Below are positions 1 to 9,500 of a stretch of 64,000 bases of DNA, one piece after another. Under the pieces are notes generated by a model that did no database searches, was not told where the DNA came from, and saw only the letters and a program-made list of their open reading frames with translations. The number at the start of each line of letters is the position of its first letter. Positions within the stretch are counted from its first letter, which is position 1. The DNA comes from Paracyclopina nana (taxonomy: Eukaryota; Arthropoda; Copepoda; Cyclopoida; Cyclopettidae). Location of the stretch: contig JAGUCH010000006.1 of NCBI GenBank assembly GCA_019096065.1, positions 1,260,001 through 1,324,000 on the forward strand, given 5' to 3'. A program made the position numbers and the translations under genes.

Positions 1-3000
1 AAATAGGCAAGGGGTAGCCCTGTTTTGGGGGTTATTGGGTTTAATTTGGGGTCTAGGCTAACAGTTATTCCCACTCGTTTGTTGACTATTCTTGAATACC
101 ATTTGATGTTTTGAGTGAGACTAATGGCGTTTGCATGGAATGGGGCACATGCGTAGAAGTCCTCCAACAGTCGCAAAAATGGAGTATCCATGTGGTGATA
201 AGCTTTATGCCCCAGAAAATCACACCTTTTGCAGATTTCGATCAAGAGGGGGCAGACGGCCATTACGTGTGAGTCCGACCCGCACGGTGGATACACGCAT
301 TTGACAGCCACCTTATGGCATAACGGCTTTGGCACCGGCAGTTTCTTTGCAGTTTTGAGATCTTCTAGGCGCGACTTTTCTTGGTTTGGGTTGACCTCGG
401 CTGCCGAGGTCACTTCTGCGTTGGTGAGGCAATGTTGAGTTGACCCGCAACGTAGGCATCGATGAGGAAAGGCCGCTCCCGAGTCAAAAATCATGTCCAG
501 CATCAAATTTAGGTTGAGCTCAGCGAACGAATCCGCGTTGGCTATTTCCAACAACACAGACCTCAGATAAGGAGTGCATAGCTGCATGTCAACTGGTCGG
601 TAGAGTGGTGGATTGGCCATTTGGTTGACGATGCTTTTTTCTGTGTTCACAGTTTGAGTGGCATCTGTCAGGTACAAGTAGGCTGGTCCAGCTTTGGCGC
701 TTTTGAAGGTCATGAATTCGGCGTGCCCAAAGGGCCTTACATCCTTTAGCTGCTTGTTTTGTACTGAAGCTAGCTGCGGTTTGTTTACCACTTGGTCTAG
801 CAAATACAGTTGCCATCTTGTAGCATCAGCAGTATCGGGCAAGCTGAGGTTCTCCATTATGGCCACAGCCTCGCGGGTGAGAAAGATTAACGGCAAGATG
901 GTTTCATAAAAGAGGTAAAGTAGGACCTTGTCTTCCCACTTGGAAGGGTCTTTGGCGTAGTTGAGCGCGGTGACACTGATGAGGGTTTTTCCGTTGTGCT
1001 TCACCGACAGATGGTCTCCAATGAGGGCGACGAGGTCTTTGGCCGATTTTTTATCATTCTTTCTTTCGGGTCTCACCGGTTCATACACCACAGGTAGGCC
1101 AAGTTGAGTAGCTACGAATTCTGCTCCGGTTTTTAGGTGAGTGTAGTTCTCCATTGGTTGAGGGAATGCAAATGCTGCTCGGTTGGTAGCATCACACAGG
1201 GAGGCTACTTGGATGTTGATACTGTTCAGACATCGCCTGTCATGCACGATATTGAACTGGTATTTTCTTACGGTGTCGCTTTGGAGCATATTCACTATTT
1301 TTGGCGGCACTGGCACTCCCATGATGGGTTCTCCTAGTCCTCCAGACATCACCTTTATAGCCAGCACCACGCCATTGTTGGAAGCCACAGCCAGCACCGT
1401 GAATGCCTCCTTTGGCGGTTGTTGCATTTTGAAGTTGGCTTTTCGATAGGCTGCGTTGGGCCAGCCTGTGGTGTGTATCGACATGATCCGAGTCGTCGAG
1501 ATGGTGCTGAAGAATTCTTCATTCACCAAAGTCTTGTGGATGCCGTCCCACTGTCCAGGGTGCGAGTAAATAATGATGCATCGAGCCCCGTGCTCCAGCA
1601 GATTGAAAGGCCCAATGCTGGCTCGACTATCTGCTCTAGCTTCCTTTAGAGGGTAATATTTCAGTTGCTTTGGCTCTTGACTTCCATGCGGCATTGGCGG
1701 GGTCACTGTTTGCTCCAGGGGGAGCATGAGCGCACAAAAGGGGTAGGGGCAGGCTTCCTGGGGCTCTTCACCGGCAATGGCAGCAATGGCCAGCGGGCAA
1801 TCTAAGTGATACTCCCTATTGGCATAAGAAGACGCCGGCGGGGCGATAATTGGATCCATATTGTATTCATCGCCGTCATGCTTGACTGCAATGTTGGCCA
1901 GGATTGGGTCGGGGCCGTAAACTTCTTGTCCAGCTTCGACCAGCCAGCCCTTTAGCTTGCCTGCGTCCTGGGATGGAAATTGCGCTAGTAAGTTTCGCAA
2001 GTCCATATCACTGGCCTGGAACTGTTCCAGGCTTGACTGAGAGTCTCGCTGCACCAGGTATTTATGCCTTTGATTAGCAATTATATTGAAAAGGGCCGAA
2101 TAAGTTTGGAGTGAGATGCCCCCATTATGTTGCTGCTCTCTCGACGGCGGCGGTGGATTGAAAGGCGTGCCTGTCAGGGCTAAGCTCTGCGAATACCGAG
2201 CCAACAGTGAAGGATGGCATTGGAGCATGGCTCTCAACACTGGGGTGCCCTCGGCGATGGCTCCGCATCTCAACGCGTCTTGTTGCAAGCTTGATAGTCT
2301 GCCGCTCATTCTTTCCGCCAAGACTCGCTTATCCGAAGCTACAGGGTCGCCAAAATCTAGCCTAGAGCCGAGGATTGCTTGCCGCGGGTCGGCATACACC
2401 AAGGCGAGTACGATGTAGTCCAACTTTCGGAGCTCTTCCAAATACCACGCTCTGAGGAATCCAAAGTGGTCTGCGAACTTGGAGGCCACCATTGCCAGCT
2501 GCACCTCTCTAGCCGAGCGAGGGCCGTCGCCAATGTTCTTGTGGTAGTCTACTTTGCCCATTTTTTCGTCCTCCCACGCGGCATCTTCAATGTAGTTGTG
2601 GCCTGCTCCCAACAGCTCTCGTGTTTCGGCCAGTTGCTCAGCTTGTTGACGAGTTTGAGGATTGAGCGCTCTTGGTCGTCGATAACTTTTTTGACCGGGA
2701 CGTGGGCCGTCTTGCTCAGGCGTTCCATCGGCGAACACTACCCTGCGATCAGAACAATCAACATTAATGTCAACCTCCACCAGCACTGCTGTGGGGTCAG
2801 CCCGCGCTTTTTTGGCGGCTCTGTCGTCACTCTTGCTACTATACCTCTTATTCGAGCGGCTGCCGCTCGAATCACGAAGAGGCCGACTCATGATGGAGCA
2901 AAAGGACAGTCCTTTTGACCACTGACGGAGACGCTTGTCTATCTTGCTCTCGACCACCGGGAAAATTGGGTCACAACAACACGTGTTTCTTGGCTCGAAG

Positions 3001-3521
3001 TTGGCAGCTGACTGTAGCGTTATCGTCCCAGCTAGCTGGGCCCTCAGCTTATCAGCCGATTTGAGCCAATCACGCGGTTTGTTTTGTTGTGATAACGGCA
3101 GCTCTAGCCAATCAGAGGCGGCGTCGTCTATCGATTTCACTTTCTTCAACCACGATTGGCTGATGCGAGTTCCGCATCTCGTGTTTGATTGGTCAGGCGT
3201 TCTTTTCTGATAAGATCGAAGGTTCCAGATTTTCATGAATGCAGCGTCAAACATGCGTAGGTGAATGACCTTGTCAGCTGTCAAACTCAAACAATCCGGG
3301 TCAGTGCTCTCATAGTCATCTTTTAAAATTGTCCGGCTGTCAGCGTGGTGAGATTTGTGAGAAGGGCCGTGCGAATGCCTTCTTTTTCTTCGCGTCTTCT
3401 TTGAGCCCTGGTTTTTACTTGCAGTGGAATGATTTTGTCTTTGATTGTGTCCCGGTGTTTTTGTTCCTTTTTTAGCTCTGAGCTGCTGGCCGGCTTGATG
3501 GCGTGTTTTTTCGCTGCCCAT
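1..3521 (-). CDS. Unrecognised long ORF downstream of pol, partial (at least 1170 codons)
   Basis: Seen: a frame with no stop from an upstream TAG at about 3673 to the window edge. It is -1 relative to pol, which it overlaps for about 350 nt. Possible starts are ATG 3521 (inside pol), later in-frame ATGs such as 3249, 3237 and 2891, or a -1 frameshift from pol at 3473-3467. The N-terminal part is Lys/Arg/Ser-rich. The middle looks globular with mixed hydrophobic segments, and I see no signal peptide or membrane span, so it does not look like an envelope protein. Near the left edge two Cys/His clusters occur (about codons 812 and 870-900 from the 2891 ATG), with spacings such as CLRCGS..HC and CVYPPC..C..CKRC..H..H, which suggests zinc binding and perhaps nucleic-acid binding. 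I do not recognise the family. Same strand and overlap with pol suggest it belongs to the retrotransposon. It may be a captured extra ORF. Confidence 0.75.
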   Translation of the reverse strand, partial: MGSEKTRHQAGQQLRAKKGTKTPGHNQRQNHSTASKNQGSKKTRRKRRHSHGPSHKSHHADSRTILKDDYESTDPDCLSLTADKVIHLRMFDAAFMKIWNLRSYQKRTPDQSNTRCGTRISQSWLKKVKSIDDAASDWLELPLSQQNKPRDWLKSADKLRAQLAGTITLQSAANFEPRNTCCCDPIFPVVESKIDKRLRQWSKGLSFCSIMSRPLRDSSGSRSNKRYSSKSDDRAAKKARADPTAVLVEVDINVDCSDRRVVFADGTPEQDGPRPGQKSYRRPRALNPQTRQQAEQLAETRELLGAGHNYIEDAAWEDEKMGKVDYHKNIGDGPRSAREVQLAMVASKFADHFGFLRAWYLEELRKLDYIVLALVYADPRQAILGSRLDFGDPVASDKRVLAERMSGRLSSLQQDALRCGAIAEGTPVLRAMLQCHPSLLARYSQSLALTGTPFNPPPPSREQQHNGGISLQTYSALFNIIANQRHKYLVQRDSQSSLEQFQASDMDLRNLLAQFPSQDAGKLKGWLVEAGQEVYGPDPILANIAVKHDGDEYNMDPIIAPPASSYANREYHLDCPLAIAAIAGEEPQEACPYPFCALMLPLEQTVTPPMPHGSQEPKQLKYYPLKEARADSRASIGPFNLLEHGARCIIIYSHPGQWDGIHKTLVNEEFFSTISTTRIMSIHTTGWPNAAYRKANFKMQQPPKEAFTVLAVASNNGVVLAIKVMSGGLGEPIMGVPVPPKIVNMLQSDTVRKYQFNIVHDRRCLNSINIQVASLCDATNRAAFAFPQPMENYTHLKTGAEFVATQLGLPVVYEPVRPERKNDKKSAKDLVALIGDHLSVKHNGKTLISVTALNYAKDPSKWEDKVLLYLFYETILPLIFLTREAVAIMENLSLPDTADATRWQLYLLDQVVNKPQLASVQNKQLKDVRPFGHAEFMTFKSAKAGPAYLYLTDATQTVNTEKSIVNQMANPPLYRPVDMQLCTPYLRSVLLEIANADSFAELNLNLMLDMIFDSGAAFPHRCLRCGSTQHCLTNAEVTSAAEVNPNQEKSRLEDLKTAKKLPVPKPLCHKVAVKCVYPPCGSDSHVMAVCPLLIEICKRCDFLGHKAYHHMDTPFLRLLEDFYACAPFHANAISLTQNIKWYSRIVNKRVGITVSLDPKLNPITPKTGLPLAY
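392..412. repeat. Perfect hairpin, arms 10, 1-nt loop
   Basis: Arm tgacctcggc, loop t, then its exact reverse complement. It lies inside the unrecognised ORF and encodes Ala-Ala at its centre. One of a family of similar hairpins in this element. Confidence 0.9.
2014..2032. repeat. Perfect hairpin, arms 9, 1-nt loop
   Basis: Arm gcctggaac, loop t, exact reverse complement. It lies inside the unrecognised ORF. Confidence 0.9.
2850..2872. repeat. Perfect hairpin, arms 11, 1-nt loop
   Basis: Arm attcgagcggc, loop t, exact reverse complement. Longest perfect member of the set, just inside the 2891 ATG of the unrecognised ORF. Confidence 0.9.
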
Positions 3522-6500
3522 TTTTTGGCCTTCTTCTCGGCGGTCATCTTTTGCTTGGTTATGTGCTCTGGTGTGACGACTATGTCGTTTTCTTTTTGCA
3601 ATTCGATTTCGCGAGAGGGAGGAGCCACCCTGTTGCTTTCGAAATCCTCCTCGAACAGTTCGAGGGGCACTAAGTTGGAGATCGGCCGATTTAACGAATG
3701 TTTGCCGTGCACTGGAGTCACTACTTGTATTTCGGCCCTCCGAGGGACTCCGTCCCCGCCGCGGACGACTTTCATGACTTTGGCGTATCTCCACTCGCAT
3801 CTGCGTTCTTTGGCATCGACCACCAGCACGAATTGTCCTTCCTTCAGCTCTTCTTTGAACTGCCTCCATTTTGGCAGTCTGTGGATTTGAAACAGCACTT
3901 GTGGCAGCCATTCTGCCCACAGATCTTGGAGGAATTTGTCGATAACGCCGAATCTTACTGCTGCTTTCTCTACTTGGGAGGGCATTGCCACAGGGAGCAG
4001 CTCTCCTGGGGGGCCCAGACATAAAAAATGCGAAGGTGTGATTATCTCTCCTCTAATTTCTCCCAGTGGCCTCGAGTTTACCAGAGCTACCGCTCTGGCA
4101 GTCAGAGTGGTGAACTCATCCAAAGAGAAGGTGTAGTGACGATAGAGCTTGTAGTAATATTTCTTCCACAAGCGGACCCCTGATTCAGCGAGCCCATTGA
4201 AGTGGGGCCCATATGGGGGGGAGAAAGTCCAGGACTTCACTCCCACGTCCAAAGACCACTTGCGCAGGTAATTCCAATCCAAGTTCTTGAGTTGCTCCAG
4301 CACCGCTTCATGCCGCTCATCTCCCCACAACGTGGACATCGTGCTTGGCAAACCTGGGCCATTGTCTGACCTTATGGAATAAGGCACGCCCCTGAGGGAC
4401 ACTGAGCGCTGGAGAGCACTATGAACATGCTCTGTTTTCATGGATTCGGTCACTTCTGCGTGTATGGCATGGGTGTCTCGGCAGACCACTATAAGCACGT
4501 GTCTTTTTAGGTTTGCTTTTCCCAGTCTGACTGGGAACGGCCCTGCGAAGTCAATGGCTACATGTTTAAAAGGTAGCAGGTCCTTGTAAGTCACAGCATC
4601 GGGAGGTAAGGGTGCCATCTGGGGTCGAAGAGGCTCTCTTACTTTCTTTTGGCAGGTGATGCAGCTGGCAATGATTTGCCTAGCTATGGCATTGCACTGC
4701 AACGGCCAATATCTGGTGCGAGCTCGGTGCAGTAGGGATTTGTAACCTTTCTCGTGATCAGTTTCGTTATGCAGGGCTTTAAGCACTGACCGTGCTAGAT
4801 CTGTGGGAGGTAGTATGAGCCTGGCTCGAGCCAGTCCCGGGATAGCTAGCTCCGACGTCCTGCCCAAGGTGCGTAACTCGCCCTTCGCTCCGAAGGCGAG
4901 CCTAAGCCCTGACAATTTTGAGTTTTCAGGGAACTTGCCTGTCTGCACTAAATGGTTCAATTCTTCCTGGTAATATTGGAGTTGCTCTCTCAAGAAGAGG
5001 CGCGCCTCTGCCACGGCTACCATGGGCGCGTCCAAATGGGCCCCTTCTACTCGCCACTTCGGGTAGTCCCGATCTCGAGCAACTCTCTCCTCTTCCCATT
5101 TCTGGTACTCATGGTCTTGAGGCAGACGATGATGCTTGGCCACGAAAGCTTTCAGCTTCGATGCATAAAGTATGAGCCACCCTAGTACTCTCACTGATTT
5201 CCGGTAATTGTGGCTGATGTTGGGTAAAAAATCTGGCCACGGCCTTTCCATCTCTGCGTTCCACAACGGGATCACCATGGAGACTTCTTCACTCAGCGTG
5301 ACCGGCCCCGAGCCCGCTTCCACCCCGGCTGCCAGGGTGGCTAGCACTGTGTGAAAGTTTGGGCTGGCTGCCGCTTTGACTTCGTCACTTTCCAGGAAAG
5401 TTTGGGGAGGTGGGTAGCTTTCTTCTGGGCCTAACAACCAGTCCGGACCGTGTCGCCACAGAGAGCTCGTTTTGAGCTCCTCTACCGTCATGCCCTTCGT
5501 CGGCGCGTCTGCAGGGTTGTCCTTGGACTTGACGTGCCTCCACACATAACCTTTAGTCATCCGGTGAATGTGGCTCACCCTATTCCCGATGAAAGTTTGC
5601 CACGCTCTCCCTGATTTGGCAATCCAGCTCAGCACGCAGGTTGAGTCGGTGAAGAAATGGAGGGTGTCCAGGTCCCAGCCCAGCCGGCGGATGCGCCTTG
5701 ACAGCCTCGCTCCCAGAGTTGCTCCCATCATTTCCAAGTCTGGGATGGACCGCCGCTCTGATAAGGGTGCTAGCCTCTTTTTGGACAGTAGCAGGTTGCA
5801 TTGCGTAGGCTGATCCGGGTACTCTACCTTCAGGTACGCCACACAAGCATAAGCCATTTCTGAGGCGTCAGAGAAAATTATGACTGTCATCCTGGAAGCT
5901 CCCGCCTGACGGATGCAGCGGGGAAAAGACACCTCGCTCAGCTGTGCCAGGGAGAGCAGCGATTGCTTCCATGCTTGTATTACTAGTTGAAGTTCTTCAC
6001 TGGCCACGTCTTCCAGTGGGGTGTCCCATTCGATGTCCATCACCGTCTTCAAGGCACACACTTGCTGCATAGCTAACCTGGGGCCCAGCGTGATGGGATC
6101 CAAAAAACCCAACGGATCATAGATTTTTGCGGCCGCTGAGGCAAAAGATCGCATGGTGACTGGTTTGTTCAGATATGGCGTCCAATCCGGAATGGCAAAC
6201 TTGAAGACATCTTCCTTAAGGTCGAGAACCATTCCCAAGGTTTTCTCGCCCCCAGCTGCTGGGGCGGGCTTGACTAACTCGGGTTCCAAGTTCTGCAGCG
6301 GGATAGTACGGTTGCTGACCCATTTCATAAGGGGCAGACTGGCCTCCATCATGATGAAATTGCATTGATCCACAATTTCCTTGGCCTCTTCTTCTGACTC
6401 AGCTCCGGTCAGCAAATCGTCCATGTAGGTATCGTTTATCAAAGCCTTGGCCCCCAAGGGGTGTGACGTCAAGTACTTCTTGGCATGCTCTCTGACTCCG

Positions 6501-9500
6501 TAAAGCGCCATGCAAGGTGATGAGGCTGCTCCAAAAACAAGAGAGATGGATTCGTAGTGTTCTCCTTGCCATATGAATCTAAAGTAAGGTCGGTCTTCCT
6601 TTTTCAGCATAAACTGCAAGTACATCTTCTTCACGTCGGCTCCCACCATTATGGGCTTCTCCCTGATTCTTAAGAGGACGTCTAGCAAGTCATTAAGCAA
6701 GTTGGGTCCAGGCAGCATAGCATCGTTCAAACTTTTTCCCTGTGCAAACTTTCTGGCGCAGTCATACACCACCCTCACCGGGGTGCTAGGTTTGTCTAGC
6801 CTGGACACAGTGAGACCTGGGAGGTAGAAACCTTTATTCAGGTCGTCGATTCGAGGATCTAGTTTCCTAATGAATCCACTCTTTAGACTCGCCTGGACTT
6901 CTTTGTCTGCTGCTTCAAAAGCGGCTGGCATTTTTTCTTTTAGTCTTCTTTCGAACTTCACCGACATTTTTGTTGCCTCTTGCAAGTTGCAAGCCAACGT
7001 CGGTTCTCCAGGTTTCCACATCACCGGTATTTCGTATCTCTTATTTGGGAGTTGCGTGATTCCTTTTTCTAAAATTTCCATGGCATATTTTTCACTTTTC
7101 GTAGTCGGCTTTGATTCCTCATTTTCTTCCTCCAAGCCTATTCCTATAGCCTCCATTGACCACAAGTTTTCTAACATCTTCATTGGGTCCTCAGTGGTTG
7201 GTGCTGGCACTGTGATCAGTGACATGCTGCTTTCTTTTTCGTCATCCTTCTCCCAGGCTTGGTGGCTCGTTATAGTGAAATAGCATGTAGTGTCGCCTTT
7301 TTCATCACCCTTTCCTTTTTCCCCCCCTGCAACTTCCTCGGCTGCCGAGGAGGTTGCAGTTTGTGATTCTCCATACAATACAACATTTCCTAATTTCGTT
7401 TTTATGACGTAGGGTGCACCTGGAGTGTGGTGCCTGACGTCAGATATCCAATCGTGATTTTGAATTCCCAGTAGCATATCTATCTTGTCATTTGGCAAGG
7501 CGGGAAATTCAATATTTTTGAGGGTAGGAAATTTTTGTTTTAGGTCCGTAATTGGGGGTAAGGCCACATGATCTATAATTTTTTCCATGGTGTGCACCGT
7601 TATTAGTTGTTGGTCGGGTGAAATGGTGGATTGCAGTATTACTTTTGCTTTTTGTGAAGGCATCAGTTTCTTACTGTTCAGTGATTGAATCATCTGAGGT
7701 GCGTTTTTTCCCTGCAGATTTAAGGCCTTAAATACTCGATTTGTAATGAAATTGGTCTCGCACGCGGTATCCATGAGCACATTGATGGTGACATATTCTC
7801 CACTTTGTGGGTTAATAATGTTGGCAGGAGCTACAAAATACGATAACATGGAAGTTTTATTTGTCACTAAAGCTACATTTGTTGGGACTGTCCCTGTAGC
7901 GGCTTCTTCTTTGGATTGTTTGACGAGATTCTTCAAAAATTGCATGAGATCTTGAGTTGTGACGTCTTTTTCTTGCACTTCCGTCTTCGGTTTTTCTTCC
8001 ACTGCTGCAGTGGTCGTGACAACTGTGTCAGGGCAAATGAGCACATTATGTTTGTTGGATTTGCAGTTTCTGCATGTCCACTTTTTGTCGCAGCTTTGAA
8101 CTCGGTGTTGGCCTAGCAGACATCTGAAACATGCCCGTGATTGAATGGCTACTGTTTTTCGGTCATTAACAGATAGCTGTTGAAATTTCGTGCATTTTAA
8201 TAGAGAGTGAGCCTCATAGCATGCTGCGCATTTTTTGAACCATTTAAGTTTTGAATCCACCGCAGCTGCTGCGGTGGTCAAAGCTATGACTGCTTCTTCT
8301 TCACTGTCGTAGTCTGAACTGGATTCTTCTTTCATAGTCACTAGCGCAGTCTTCTTGGATTTTGTAGGTGCATCCCCATTGAACAGTTGACTAAGCTGTG
8401 CTTCGCACCAGTTTTCAAATATGGGAAAAGTGAAGCCCTTTGGACTTAACACTTGGCAGTAGTGGTTAAAGGCTTCCTTGGCTTTGGCGGTAAACTGGAG
8501 CGCATTTCTCGTTCTTCCATGATGACTGGCAAGGTTAGTTCCTGGAATTTGTTGCAGCTGCACAGCCAGCTGCCCCACTGCGGCTTGAGCTTGTGAGATC
8601 GACTCGATGTCCGTGTTGTCAATTATGTTGAGATCCTTGAGCGAGTTGTATGCGTAGTCGATTTGTCGTTCAACATTGCCGTACATGTGCTCTAATTTCT
8701 TCAGGGCGATTTGATAGTTGGCTGCTGTCCTAGGTAAGTAGCTGTAGGATCGGCTCGCAGGTCCACCCGCTGTTTTTTCGCATAGCCTGCCAAACTTTTC
8801 GGCTACCGAGATATTTGGATTATCGTGAACTAGAAATTTGAAGTTGTGTTTAAAGGCAAAATACTCAGAAGGGACGTTGCCCGTGAAGCTAGGCAGGTCC
8901 AATGGTTTCAGCTTGATGTTTTGATATAAATTTGGCCCAGGCTGAGTTGAGGCTTGATTCCACGAGGGCAGGTGCCTTTCTTGTTGCCAAGGATCTTCTT
9001 CGTCTTCGTTTGGGTGATTGTGGGAGGAGCTTCCATCGTCGGAGTTTCCACCCCCTGGGGGTGGAGGCGGAGGTCCTCCTGGAGGTCCTCTTCCTGGTCC
9101 TGAGGGGCCATTTCCTCGGCCATATGGTGGTCCTCCCGGAAAATCATTGGGACGTCCTCGGCTTCGGCCTCTCGATGGCCGTCCTCCACTCCCCCCCCGT
9201 CCAGGTGGGGGGCCTCCTCCGCCAGCGACGTAGTAATTTCGGGCAGCTCTTTGTTTGGAAGCAGCCGATTGGTAGAATTCGGGGTCTGCAGGTTGATCGA
9301 AGAAGTTAGCATTGTTGTCATTTGGAAGACCGGCTTGGGCACCGGTTGGAGGTGGTGGAGGCCGCGATCGCGACCCCCCTGGTCGCGGTGGCATTTCCCA
9401 CGATTCCGGATCCGAGTCATCTGAACTTGTCCACGCCTCGCCGCCTGCTCTCAGCAGGGGGTCAAAAAAGGGCTGAGCGACGATGAATTCCGGCTTGTCT

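Noticed and set aside
3063..3195. Cluster of four CCAAT/ATTGG boxes that looked like a promoter between two genes
   Set aside because: The region proved to be open and coding in the frame of the unrecognised ORF; several boxes simply encode Asp-Trp (gat tgg).
2892..3322. Possible 3' LTR between pol and the downstream ORF
   Set aside because: No match to the LTR end or other parts of 11780-12067, and the interval is an open frame.
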